Shown here in pieces: positions 54,124 to 62,547 of a stretch of DNA of 64,000 nt. Origin of the DNA: an uncultured Pelagibacteraceae bacterium. GTDB lineage: Bacteria; Pseudomonadota; Alphaproteobacteria; Pelagibacterales; Pelagibacteraceae. The notes under the pieces are model-generated. The model was not told the origin of the DNA. It did not search any database and saw only the letters and a list, made by a program, of their open reading frames with translations. The DNA is taken from positions 1-64,000 of the forward strand of contig CACDWM010000001.1 of NCBI GenBank assembly GCA_902556505.1, in the 5' to 3' direction. Every line of letters begins with the position of its first letter. Within the stretch, counting starts at the first letter, position 1. Position numbers and translations under genes: made by a program.

Positions 54124-55152
54124 ATGAAAAAAGTAACAATAATAAGCTTATTTGTTTCTTTAATAGTCTCGTCTTTTGCGATTGCAAATGAAGTAAATAT
54201 CTTCAATGCAAGACATTACAAAGCAGATAATGAGCTCTATAGCAAATTTACCAACAAAACTGGAATTAAAGTAAACCTGATTAATGGAAAGGCCAGTGCA
54301 TTAGAAAAAAGAATGATTGAAGAAGGGACTGACTCTTCAGCTGATCTTTATATTACTGCTGATGCTGGAAGATGTGGAGCTTTCAAGGCTAAAGGAATGA
54401 CTCAAAGTGGTTTGGTGTCTCCGACAATTAAATCTTCTGTTCCAAAAAATTTTAGAACTACACACTGGGTAGGAGTAGCAAAAAGAGCAAGAATAATTTA
54501 CTACTCACCAGAAAGAGTAAGTGGCGCTGAATTATCAGGTCTTACATATGAAGATCTAGCTGATCCAAAATGGAAAGGCAGATTAGTAATTAGAAAATCA
54601 AGCAATATTTATAACAAATCTCTTGTAGCCTCATTAATTGAGAATAATGGTAAGAAAGCTGCTGCTGAATGGTCTAAAGAAGTTGTTGCTAATATGGCAA
54701 GAACACCAAAAGGAAACGACAGAGCTCAAATTATGGCAGTTGCAGCTGGAGAAGCTGATATTGCTGTAGCAAATACTTATTACTTGGCACTAATGCTATC
54801 TGGTAATAAAGGAGCAGAACAACAAGCGGCTGCTAAAAAAGTTAAGGCATTTTTTCCTAATCAAAATGATAGAGGAACACACATGAATATTAGTTGTGCA
54901 GCTTTAGTAAAAGGGGCTCCTAATAAAGCAAATGCTATTGCTCTTGTTGACTTTTTATTATCACCAGAGGCTCAGGAACATTTTACAAATAATACTTTTG
55001 AGTTTCCAATGATAGCTGGGGTATCTCCAAATCCATTGGTAGTGAATAATTTAGGATTAGATTTTAAACAAGATTTAACAACTAAAGTTTCAAGCTATGG
55101 AAAAAATCAAGCTGCTGCATTAGAGATAATGACAGCTGCTGGATGGAAATAA
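54124..55152 (+). CDS. fbpA: Ferric-iron ABC transporter substrate-binding protein
   Basis: 342-aa periplasmic protein of the FbpA/FutA/IdiA type; the symbol is by family. Signal peptide MKKVTIISLFVSLIVSSFA (cleavage near 21). Iron ligands typical of the group are seen: H31/Y32 in NARHYKADN and the tandem Tyr219/Tyr220 in VANTYYLALM. TADAGRCGAFKAKGM and FPNQNDRGTHMNISCAAL are family blocks. Preceded by Fur-like operators and AAAGAAAAGGAT. Confidence 0.94.
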   Translation: MKKVTIISLFVSLIVSSFAIANEVNIFNARHYKADNELYSKFTNKTGIKVNLINGKASALEKRMIEEGTDSSADLYITADAGRCGAFKAKGMTQSGLVSPTIKSSVPKNFRTTHWVGVAKRARIIYYSPERVSGAELSGLTYEDLADPKWKGRLVIRKSSNIYNKSLVASLIENNGKKAAAEWSKEVVANMARTPKGNDRAQIMAVAAGEADIAVANTYYLALMLSGNKGAEQQAAAKKVKAFFPNQNDRGTHMNISCAALVKGAPNKANAIALVDFLLSPEAQEHFTNNTFEFPMIAGVSPNPLVVNNLGLDFKQDLTTKVSSYGKNQAAALEIMTAAGWK

Positions 55153-55159
55153 GGAAAAA

Positions 55160-55354
55160 GTGAGAAAAAATTTATTTAATTTTAATTTAGACATTTCTCC
55201 AGGCAATAATGGTTCTCCAGAGAGTCAGATAACTTGTGAGCCATGCTTGTCACAATGTGAAAAAATTAAAAAAAAAATAAATAATAGAAAATTATCTGAG
55301 ATCGGAAATGATGATATTGATCGTGTCATTAATGTTTTTGATTTAAAAAGTTAA
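55160..55354 (+). CDS. Small protein with a CxxCxxxC motif
   Basis: 64 aa from a GTG at 55160, 7 bases after the iron-binding-protein stop, with AAGGAAAA upstream. The centre holds TCEPCLSQCEK, a CxxCxxxC cluster that could bind iron or zinc, followed by a Lys-rich helix and a tail ending DRVINVFDLKS. No signal peptide, so presumably cytosolic. Its placement between the receptor and permease genes of an iron importer suggests iron handling; no family recognised. Confidence 0.6.
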   Translation: MRKNLFNFNLDISPGNNGSPESQITCEPCLSQCEKIKKKINNRKLSEIGNDDIDRVINVFDLKS

Positions 55355-55362
55355 TTTTCAAA

Positions 55363-55413
55363 AAGTGAACATAACTTAATAGTTATTTACCCTACTATTG
55401 ATTATGTTCACTT
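55363..55413 (+). repeat. Long inverted repeat between iron receptor and permease genes
   Basis: AAGTGAACATAA at 55363-55374 is the exact reverse complement of TTATGTTCACTT at 55402-55413; the outer TTTTCAA/TTGAAAA bases extend the symmetry. The loop is 27 bases. No T-run follows on the + strand, so it is more likely an mRNA-processing/stability hairpin or an operator than a terminator. Confidence 0.65.
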
Positions 55414-55429
55414 GAAAAAAAGGGTAAAA

Positions 55430-57058
55430 ATGTATTTAAAAAAAATTAATTTTTGGTTTTTAAGTTCTTTATTGGTATCAATTTTTGTTGCCATACCAAT
55501 AGTTACTGTATTTACTAGTTTTTTTGAGGATACATCAAATTATTATCAAATTCTAAAAGATACCTTTTTGTTTGAATATATTTTTAATTCACTAGTTTTG
55601 TTGATTAGTGTTTTAGCTTTAACTTTTTTAATTGGAACTAGTACGGCCTATTTAGTTTCTTTTTATAAATTTCCTTTTAGTAATTTTTTTAAATGGGCAC
55701 TTATATTATCTTTTGCTGTACCTCCTTATATTTACGCATATTCATTGACAGCTTTCTTTGAAAATTATGGAACTTTATATTCGATATTGAAAAATCTGTT
55801 TGGAGAAGCAAATTATAACCAAAGTATTCCAAAGTTTGATGGTCTAATAGGTGCTGTACTTTCTCTATCTTTCTCACTATTTGCTTATGTTTATATTCTC
55901 TCAAGAGCATCATTCCAGTACCAATCTCAAAATTTAATCGATTTAGGTAGAAATTTAGGATTTTCAAAAGCAAAATCCTTTTATTCTTTAATCTTACCTG
56001 CCGCTAGACCAGCAATTGTTGCAGGTCTTTCTCTAGTTGCCATGGAAACTTTAGCTGAATTTGGGGCAGTTGATTTCTTTTCTATAAATACTTTAACAAC
56101 AGGTATTTACAATTCTTGGATTACATTTGATGACTTAGCTTTCTCAAACAGGATATCTTTTTTTCTTCTTTTATTTATTTTTGCAATATTTATTTTGGAA
56201 AATTTATCTAGAAAAAAGGCAAGATATCACGCCAATACTAAAGGTGGATTTAAACAAAAAGAAAAAATTCAACTATCAGGAAGTAAAGCATTTTTTGCAT
56301 TCTCAATTTGCTTCTTAGTTTTTTTCTTAAGTTTTTTATTTCCACTAAGTCAAATGCTTTATTGGACATTAAAATTTCCTGAAAATCTTTTTGATATTCC
56401 AGTAGTAACTTTAACATTAAACACTTTGTACTTGGTGTTGTTATCAAGCTTAGTTTTAATAATTTTTTCTTTAATTTCTAATTATGGAAATAGAGTTTCT
56501 AAAAATAAAACTTTAAACGCTTTATCTACTTTATCTATTTCTGGTTATGCAATTCCTGGAGTAATTTTAGCGGTGGCATTTATAACTTTTATTGCTTGGT
56601 TTGATGAGAATGTTGTAAAAGCACTTGGTTTTTTATCTATAAAAAAAATGTTTATTGGTTCTATTCTAGGACTTGTCCTAGTTTATTTTGTAAGATTCTA
56701 TTCTTTAGCTTTTAACGGAATAAAATCTGGTTATGAGAAAATAAATATTTCCGTTGATGAAAGTTCATATTTACTTGGTTACTCTAAAAAGAAAACATTT
56801 ATGAATATTCATGTACCTTTCTTAAGAAACTCTCTTTTATTTGTTGGAATACTAATTTCTTTAGAAATAATAAGAGAATTGCCAATCACTTTGATTTTAA
56901 GACCTTTTAATTTTGAAACATTTGCAACTACAGCTTATATATCTGCTTCAGAAGACTTATTAGAAGCCGCAGCTGTTCCTTCATTATTTTTAATTTTGAT
57001 TGCAACTCTATTTATAATGCTTACATCTAAATATATACTGAGGGAAAATGAGCGATAG
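55430..57058 (+). CDS. fbpB: Ferric-iron ABC transporter permease, double domain
   Basis: 542 aa with about 12 helices and two BPD_transp_1 halves, the normal FbpB arrangement. ATPase-contact loops are GRNLGFSKAKSFYSLILP (near 180) and SYLLGYSKKKTFMNIHVP (near 450). I start at the ATG at 55430, with AGGG seven bases upstream; the in-frame TTG at 55412 is inside the inverted repeat. Overlaps fbpC by 11 bases. Confidence 0.92.
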   Translation: MYLKKINFWFLSSLLVSIFVAIPIVTVFTSFFEDTSNYYQILKDTFLFEYIFNSLVLLISVLALTFLIGTSTAYLVSFYKFPFSNFFKWALILSFAVPPYIYAYSLTAFFENYGTLYSILKNLFGEANYNQSIPKFDGLIGAVLSLSFSLFAYVYILSRASFQYQSQNLIDLGRNLGFSKAKSFYSLILPAARPAIVAGLSLVAMETLAEFGAVDFFSINTLTTGIYNSWITFDDLAFSNRISFFLLLFIFAIFILENLSRKKARYHANTKGGFKQKEKIQLSGSKAFFAFSICFLVFFLSFLFPLSQMLYWTLKFPENLFDIPVVTLTLNTLYLVLLSSLVLIIFSLISNYGNRVSKNKTLNALSTLSISGYAIPGVILAVAFITFIAWFDENVVKALGFLSIKKMFIGSILGLVLVYFVRFYSLAFNGIKSGYEKINISVDESSYLLGYSKKKTFMNIHVPFLRNSLLFVGILISLEIIRELPITLILRPFNFETFATTAYISASEDLLEAAAVPSLFLILIATLFIMLTSKYILRENER

Positions 57059-58109
57059 TTATTTAGAGATTAAAAATGTTGATTTCACTATAGGTGGAAA
57101 GATCAAAGTTAAGAATGCATCTTTTGTGATTGAAAATGAAGGGGATACTTTGTGTATTCTTGGTCCTTCAGGAATTGGAAAAACTACAATACTTAGAACT
57201 ATAGCTGGTTTAGAAAAAATTGATAAAGGTTCAATAAAATTGAATGGAAAATTATTATCGTCTAAAGATAAAAATGTAGAACCTGAAGATAGAAATATAT
57301 CTTTAGCTTTTCAGGACAACAGTTTATTTCCTCATTACACAGTTGAAAAAAATATTTTATTAGGCGCAGAGAGAAACAAAGGAAAAAGAAAGAAAAAGCT
57401 TAGTTTTAAAGAAATTGTAGATTTTCTTGATATAGAAAAAATATTACCAAAATTTCCACATGAAATTAGCGCAGGGGAAGCACAAAGAGCATCACTTGCA
57501 AGATCGCTATTAACACAGCCTGATCTTTTGCTTTTAGATGAACCCCTATCTAATGTAGATCAAAGTTTTAAAGAAGAAATTCAAGTAAGATTAAAAAAAA
57601 TTTTAAGTAAATTAAAAATTACAACAATAATTGTTACTCATGACTCTTATGAAGCTTTTTATCTTGGTACCAAATGTGCAATTATATTAGATGGTCAAAT
57701 TAAACAGTTTGATGATCCTTATAATGTTTATCATTTTCCAAATTCAGTCGAAGTAGTAAATTTTTTAAATCGTGGAATTTTAATTCCAGCAAAAGTAACA
57801 GGAGAAAATTCATTAGAAAATGACGATCTTGGAACAATTAAAGGTAATTTTATTAAGCATTATCCAAAAGGTTCAAATGTGCAATTATTATTACAACCAG
57901 AGGACCTTGAGCACGACGATAAAAGTAATCTAAAGCTAGAAGTAGTAGATCGAAAATTTAGAGGAACAAACTTTATCTATACTTTAAAAACCAATAGCGA
58001 TTTATTAATTCCAGTTTTTGTTCATTCCCATCACGAGCATCAACATGAAGCTGATGAAAAGTTTGGAATTAAAAGACCGATTAATATTGATCACATAGTT
58101 TGTTTTTAA
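57048..58109 (+). CDS. fbpC: Ferric-iron ABC transporter ATP-binding protein
   Basis: 353-aa ATPase. Walker A is GPSGIGKTT, Q-loop LAFQDNSLFPHYT, signature ISAGEAQR (SAGE in place of SGGQ), Walker B LLLLDEP and switch VTHDSYEA. The C-terminal OB-type domain includes LLLQPEDLE and a final His-rich stretch VHSHHEHQHEADEKFG that could sense or bind metal. Completes the Fur-box-controlled iron uptake operon. Confidence 0.94.
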   Translation: MSDSYLEIKNVDFTIGGKIKVKNASFVIENEGDTLCILGPSGIGKTTILRTIAGLEKIDKGSIKLNGKLLSSKDKNVEPEDRNISLAFQDNSLFPHYTVEKNILLGAERNKGKRKKKLSFKEIVDFLDIEKILPKFPHEISAGEAQRASLARSLLTQPDLLLLDEPLSNVDQSFKEEIQVRLKKILSKLKITTIIVTHDSYEAFYLGTKCAIILDGQIKQFDDPYNVYHFPNSVEVVNFLNRGILIPAKVTGENSLENDDLGTIKGNFIKHYPKGSNVQLLLQPEDLEHDDKSNLKLEVVDRKFRGTNFIYTLKTNSDLLIPVFVHSHHEHQHEADEKFGIKRPINIDHIVCF

Positions 58110-58121
58110 TAAAACAAGCAA

Positions 58122-58808
58122 ATGCTTACTAAAAAACAATTATTCACTCGAGGGATGTTAGATATTTCTCCACATATGCTTTCAGTAATTCCATTTGGAA
58201 TAATTTGTGGAGCAATCGGGGTCGAACTCGGATTTCATCCATATTTAGTCTACGCAATGTCTTTCATCATTTTTGGAGGAGCTTCACAAATAGTATTTTT
58301 ACAATTGTTATCAGGAGGTGCATCAAGTTTAGTTGCAGTTGCTTCTGTTGGAATTATAAATTCCAGACATTTATTATATGGAGCAGTTTTATCTGAATAT
58401 TTAGAAAAATTATCTTTTATAAAAAAATTATTAATTTCTTATGTTGTTGTCGATCAAGGATTTGCTGAGTCTAATAAATTTTTCAAAAAAAATAGAAGTG
58501 AAGAATTTTTACATTATCATTTAATTGGCACAGGTTGCACAATGTGGGTTTGTTGGCAAATTGCAACCTTATCAGGCATTGTGTTAGGATCATTTGTTCC
58601 ACAGGAACTTGGATTAAAATTTGCAATTCCTCTAACGTTTATAGCAATTGTTGTTCAGGATTTAAAAAAATTAGATCATGTAATTGTAATGATTACTTGT
58701 GGTTTAAGTTCACTGTTATTTTTTGATGCTCCATTTAAATCCTACATAATTATTTCACCAATAATTGCTCTATTTGTAGCTGCACTATTATTGAGGTTAA
58801 AAAAATGA
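58122..58808 (+). CDS. azlC: AzlC-family branched-chain amino acid export protein
   Basis: 228 aa with about 6 helices. ISPHMLSVIPFGIICGAIGVELGF, FIIFGGASQIVFLQLLSGGA and GIINSRHLLYGAVLSEYL are AzlC hallmarks. Forms a two-component exporter with AzlD, whose gene overlaps by 4 bases. Confidence 0.93.
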   Translation: MLTKKQLFTRGMLDISPHMLSVIPFGIICGAIGVELGFHPYLVYAMSFIIFGGASQIVFLQLLSGGASSLVAVASVGIINSRHLLYGAVLSEYLEKLSFIKKLLISYVVVDQGFAESNKFFKKNRSEEFLHYHLIGTGCTMWVCWQIATLSGIVLGSFVPQELGLKFAIPLTFIAIVVQDLKKLDHVIVMITCGLSSLLFFDAPFKSYIIISPIIALFVAALLLRLKK

Positions 58809-59122
58809 CTCTTACTGCAATAATTTTTGCTGGAATATTAACTTACTTTACTAGAATGACTATGATCGCTTTAATAAGTAGAGATATGTTGGGAGATAAA
58901 ATTAAAGCAGTGTTGGAATATGTTCCTTCTGCAGTATTCCCAGCAATAATATTTCCAGGAATATTTATAAATGATTTTGGAACTTTTATAGAAATGAATG
59001 ATCCTAAAATTTTTGGAGCATTAGTTGCTGTAATTGTAGGTTATTTTTCAAAAAATATTATTGCAACAATTTCAGCCGGATTAGTTTCTTATTGGTTTTT
59101 AATATTTGTAGTATTTAATTAG
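58805..59122 (+). CDS. azlD: AzlD-family subunit
   Basis: 105 aa, three or four helices. LTYFTRMTMIALISRD and LEYVPSAVFPAIIFPGIF are the conserved AzlD parts. Partner of AzlC. The last 8 bases overlap the end of the convergent ETHE1-like gene. Confidence 0.92.
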   Translation: MTLTAIIFAGILTYFTRMTMIALISRDMLGDKIKAVLEYVPSAVFPAIIFPGIFINDFGTFIEMNDPKIFGALVAVIVGYFSKNIIATISAGLVSYWFLIFVVFN

Positions 59123-59798
59123 CACCTAGTTTTATATTTCTGTTTACATTGATATCTATTAATTTTGGTTTTGCTAAATTAAGATTTGACATAAGCTCAA
59201 CATATTCATCAACATTTTCAACCTGCAATCTTGGGTTAAATTTTTTTTCATTACCAATTGTACTAGATTCTTTGCCGTTATAATCATGACCTGGATACAA
59301 AATGGTGTCATCAGGTAATTTTAACAATCTATTAAAGATTGAATTATAAGCATCTTTTGAACTTCCGTTTTGAAAATCTGTTCTACCGGTGCCATTAATT
59401 AAAAGAGTATCTCCTGAAAATAAATAGTTTTCCATTAAGAAACTATAACTGTCAGATGTATGACCAGGTGTATACATCGCTTTGATATCTATTTGATCAA
59501 TTTTTATTACTTCATCATCTTTTACTTTAATTTCTACAGTATCAGCAGGGGTGTGTTCCCCCATTAGCGTAGAGCAATTTGTTGCTTGCTTAAGTTTACT
59601 TGCACCAGTTACATGGTCAGCATGAATATGGGTATCTATTACCTTAACTAGTTTTAAATCTAATTCGTTTAGTAACTTAATGTAGCTTTCAACATTCTCA
59701 ATTACTGGATCAATTATGACTGCCTCACGACCTTTTGCAGACGCAATTAAATAGGTATAAGTTGATGATTTCGTATCAAAAACTTGCTTAAAGATCAT
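59115..59798 (-). CDS. MBL-fold persulfide dioxygenase-like protein (ETHE1 type)
   Basis: 227-aa metallo-beta-lactamase fold. The metal motif is THIHADHVTGAS (HxHxDH), then TPGHTSDSYSF and GTGRTDFQNGSS, which with YPGHDYNG is the ETHE1/sulfur dioxygenase pattern rather than glyoxalase II. Oxidises glutathione persulfide to sulfite in known relatives. Divergent from the cytochrome gene across 55 bases. Confidence 0.88.
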   Translation of the reverse strand: MIFKQVFDTKSSTYTYLIASAKGREAVIIDPVIENVESYIKLLNELDLKLVKVIDTHIHADHVTGASKLKQATNCSTLMGEHTPADTVEIKVKDDEVIKIDQIDIKAMYTPGHTSDSYSFLMENYLFSGDTLLINGTGRTDFQNGSSKDAYNSIFNRLLKLPDDTILYPGHDYNGKESSTIGNEKKFNPRLQVENVDEYVELMSNLNLAKPKLIDINVNRNIKLGAN

Positions 59799-59853
59799 TG
59801 CTTAAATTAACACATGTACTTGTTTTAATAAATCAAATATCCATATCAATCAT

Positions 59854-60288
59854 ATGTTTAAACTAATTTCATTTATAATTGGTTTCTTTATATTCAGTTT
59901 TTTAAACACAGTAAGTGCTCATAATCATTTTCCTATAACAACTGATTCTAAACTCATGATTGAAAGAGGTAAAATTGCATATGAAAAAAATTGTGTTTCT
60001 TGTCATATGATTAATTTAGCTGGAGCTGAAAACTGGAAAGGCATGGATGAAGATGGACATAGAAAAGCTCCGCCATTAAATGGTACAGGTCATACTTGGC
60101 ACCATGATGACAAAACTTTACATGCAATAATTAAATATGGATTAGTAAAATTAGTTAAAAATTATGAAGGTAAAATGATAGGATTTGAAGATCAATTATC
60201 TGATAAAGAAATTGATAGTATATTGGCTTATGTAAAGTCCTTTTGGCCTATTGATAAGTATGAATATCAAATTAATATGAGTAAGTAA
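59854..60288 (+). CDS. Class I c-type cytochrome
   Basis: 144 aa with a signal peptide (FKLISFIIGFFIFSFLNTVSAH). One haem site CVSCH (near residue 48) with an axial Met candidate in GKMIGFEDQLSD and the C-terminal IDSILAYVKSFWP helix, as in CccA/FixP-like mono-haem domains. Periplasmic electron carrier. Followed by the DUF4396-like gene after 2 bases. Confidence 0.9.
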   Translation: MFKLISFIIGFFIFSFLNTVSAHNHFPITTDSKLMIERGKIAYEKNCVSCHMINLAGAENWKGMDEDGHRKAPPLNGTGHTWHHDDKTLHAIIKYGLVKLVKNYEGKMIGFEDQLSDKEIDSILAYVKSFWPIDKYEYQINMSK

Positions 60289-60290
60289 TT

Positions 60291-60728
60291 ATGACAGCGA
60301 CTACATTTCATTGGTCTTGTAAACATACTTGGAGGAGAAGTGCAAAAAATACAGCTTGGTGTGTACTAGGTTGTGCTATTGGAGACTTTGGAACAATATT
60401 ATTTTTTCAATTAACTCAAATTCCTTTTCCAATTTTAGGAATAATGATTTTAGCAATCATCAATGGATTGATTACAAGTATTATCTTAGAAACAATAATT
60501 TTAATGACACAAAATTTTAATTTTGTTAACGCATTCAAAACAGCTTGTGGTATGAGTTTAATTTCAATGATTAGCATGGAAATCATGATGAATTTAACTG
60601 ACTATGTTTTAACTGGAGGCGCAATTTTAACATGGTGGGTGGTACCAATAATGCTGATTGTAGGTTTTTTAACTCCTTGGCCTTATAATTATTGGAGATT
60701 AAAAAAATTTGGAATTGCTTGTCATTAA
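60291..60728 (+). CDS. DUF4396-like membrane protein
   Basis: 145 aa, four helices. HWSCKHTWRRSAKNTAWCVLGCAIGDFGTI at the N-terminus (adjoining blocks) and WWVVPIMLIVGFLTPWPYNYWRLKKFG at the end are what I associate with DUF4396. His and Cys residues near the N-terminus might bind copper or haem, but this is not established. Co-transcribed with the cytochrome gene. Confidence 0.8.
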   Translation: MTATTFHWSCKHTWRRSAKNTAWCVLGCAIGDFGTILFFQLTQIPFPILGIMILAIINGLITSIILETIILMTQNFNFVNAFKTACGMSLISMISMEIMMNLTDYVLTGGAILTWWVVPIMLIVGFLTPWPYNYWRLKKFGIACH

Positions 60729-60730
60729 GA

Positions 60731-61258
60731 TTAAAGAATTCTCTTTAATAAATTGTCTCCAAAAAATAGTTTGTGAATAATAACAGCACTTATATGAACT
60801 ATAATTAAACCTATAAGAGTATAATTTGAAAGAATATGAATTTCATAAAACTGATCTGCTAAATCAAAATTTTCGTTAATTTGAATTTCTCTAAAAATTA
60901 TAGTTAATGTTTCTCCATTAAATAATTTTTTTAATATTCCTGAAATTGTTATTGATAAAATAGCAATATATAAAAGCACATGATTCATCTTTGCTAGAAA
61001 TCTTTGTCCTTTAAAAATACTTGGATCTAATTTTGGAGTAGGATTTAGTATATTATTTATTAACCTTATTATTATTATATAAAAAACAGTTAAACCTAAC
61101 GTAACGTGAATATCTTCAATGGTTATTCTTTGATCACCAAAATCTAAATCCACTAGATAGAACCCTAAAGGTATTTGTATAAACAGAATAATTGCGCTGA
61201 GCCAATGTAACGCTTTTGATATAATACCATACTCTGTTAGGGTATTTGTTACATGCAT
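60731..61258 (-). CDS. Cytochrome b561-family protein
   Basis: 175 aa, four helices: SKALHWLSAIILFIQIPLGF, VTLGLTVFYIIIIRLI, MNHVLLYIAILSITISGIL and HILSNYTLIGLIIVHISAVIIH. Haem ligand histidines sit in LHWLS, IHVTLG, MNHVLL and IVHISA. Resembles YodB/CybB-type quinol-oxidising cytochromes. Its start codon abuts the start of the divergent cytochrome c gene head to head (ATGCAT at 61253-61258). Confidence 0.9.
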   Translation of the reverse strand: MHVTNTLTEYGIISKALHWLSAIILFIQIPLGFYLVDLDFGDQRITIEDIHVTLGLTVFYIIIIRLINNILNPTPKLDPSIFKGQRFLAKMNHVLLYIAILSITISGILKKLFNGETLTIIFREIQINENFDLADQFYEIHILSNYTLIGLIIVHISAVIIHKLFFGDNLLKRIL

Positions 61259-61720
61259 ATTTTATATAACCACATAAAAAAATATATTAAAATAATTTTA
61301 TTCTCAATTTTAAGCGTATTTTTCGTCTCATCTAGTAATGCCGAATTAACAGTTGAGGAGATTGTTAAAAGTAGACAAGCATTATTTAGCAAAAACTATA
61401 GTACGGCAAAAAGAGTACAAGCTTTTTCATCAAAAGGAGATTTTGAAAAAGCAAAAAAACTAATGATTGAAATGAGTGAAAATTACAAAGTTTTGATTGA
61501 TTTATTTCCTGAAAATACTGAAGATGAATTTGACACTGAAGCTTTACCAACCGTTTGGGAAGAAAAAGATGCATTTAATGCATTAATGACAAAAGCATCT
61601 GAGGATATGATAAAACTTACATCTGTTATTGAAGATGCCGATGATATAAGAGGAACCCTGAAACAATTTATGTGGAGTAATTGTAAAGCTTGTCACAGTA
61701 GGTATAGAGAAGAACATTAG
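61253..61720 (+). CDS. Cytochrome c'/c556-type protein
   Basis: 155 aa with a signal peptide ending SSSNA and a four-helix bundle whose single haem site is C-terminal: CKACHSRYREE, as in class II cytochromes c. WEEKDAFNALMTKASEDMIKLT is the usual third helix. Periplasmic; may carry electrons or bind NO. Start overlaps that of the divergent b561 gene. Confidence 0.88.
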   Translation: MHILYNHIKKYIKIILFSILSVFFVSSSNAELTVEEIVKSRQALFSKNYSTAKRVQAFSSKGDFEKAKKLMIEMSENYKVLIDLFPENTEDEFDTEALPTVWEEKDAFNALMTKASEDMIKLTSVIEDADDIRGTLKQFMWSNCKACHSRYREEH

Positions 61721-61735
61721 TTACCAAGATAAAAA

Positions 61736-62263
61736 ATGATACCTCAAAAAGTTAAAGATCATATTGAAGAATATATTAGCCAAGAAGTTTACGTTCAAAT
61801 TGCTATAATTAAGGGCAAAGAAAAGGTTTCAACAGAAAAAGCCATAGATAAGTATTTTAATACAAATCATTTTAGAGATTTTTCAGAGGGTAAACCTTAT
61901 TTTCATTTCATTGATGGATTAAGAGATAAATGCCTTGGAAAACTTAAGAATTCTCCTATGAGAGAGAAGGAAACTGAGGACGAGACTATCAAATTATTAC
62001 AACAAAAATTAAATGATCTAAACGATGATGAGCTTGAAGACACTTATTGGGAAATAGAAACAGGAGAATTTTTTTCAGGAGAGCAAATAATAGAATTAGA
62101 AAAAAATTGCAGTGAATTAATTAAAGAGCTTAATTTTTCAAATAAAGATAAAAAAGAAGTTCAAAAAACTATTTTGAGTTTTTGTGAAAACTATGAAAAG
62201 TTGTGTCAAAAAAAATACCCAGAAGCTCCACTTCCACTAGAAATATTAAAATCTGTAAATTAG
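61736..62263 (+). CDS. Unknown 175-aa acidic protein
   Basis: Soluble and mostly helical, rich in Glu, Lys and Asn, without signal peptide. DGLRDKCLGKLKN, ELEDTYWEIETGEFFSGEQII and the C-terminal SFCENYEKLCQKKYPEAPLPLEI stand out. The CExYExxC motif followed by PLEI recurs in the 146-aa protein at 19247-19687 (there in reverse order). Family unknown. Confidence 0.7.
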   Translation: MIPQKVKDHIEEYISQEVYVQIAIIKGKEKVSTEKAIDKYFNTNHFRDFSEGKPYFHFIDGLRDKCLGKLKNSPMREKETEDETIKLLQQKLNDLNDDELEDTYWEIETGEFFSGEQIIELEKNCSELIKELNFSNKDKKEVQKTILSFCENYEKLCQKKYPEAPLPLEILKSVN

Positions 62264-62547
62264 TTTTTAAAGGGTTCGCTCTTTAAGTGTATACCTAAAG
62301 AGCTCCCTTGTATCGCCTCTTTGGCATTATAATTCCGAGAGGAATTTATTTTTCGTTATATTTTTGAAATATGAGCTGTTCAGCTAAGTATCAGGTGGTG
62401 AAAGTAATAACATAAACCTCCTTCTATAAAAAAGGTAATTATAATTTAAACAATTTCAATTAATTTATTTTAGTTTTGTGCAAATATATTTATTGAATAC
62501 AACCTAGTGCTTTAGTAGATTCCCGCTAACTTAAGTTACTTCCAAAA
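62264..62547. other. 284-base non-coding stretch rich in hairpins (candidate structured RNA)
   Basis: No credible gene on either strand. Four hairpins lie in the first 122 bases: AAGGG+GCTCTTTA (62270-62285) with TAAAGAGC+CCCTT (62296-62309); AATTCC-GAGA-GGAATT (62331-62346, GNRA-type loop); ATATTT-TTG-AAATAT (62358-62372); AGCT-GTTC-AGCT (62374-62385). CCTCTTTGG/CCGAGAGG (62316-62342) is an alternative to the second. The remainder to 62547 is A/T-rich without obvious structure. Strand unknown. Confidence 0.4.

Noticed and set aside
62328-62333. TATAAT in the hairpin-rich gap as a promoter
   Set aside because: Nearest TTG-type -35 is only 14 bases away and the motif sits in the arm of a hairpin.
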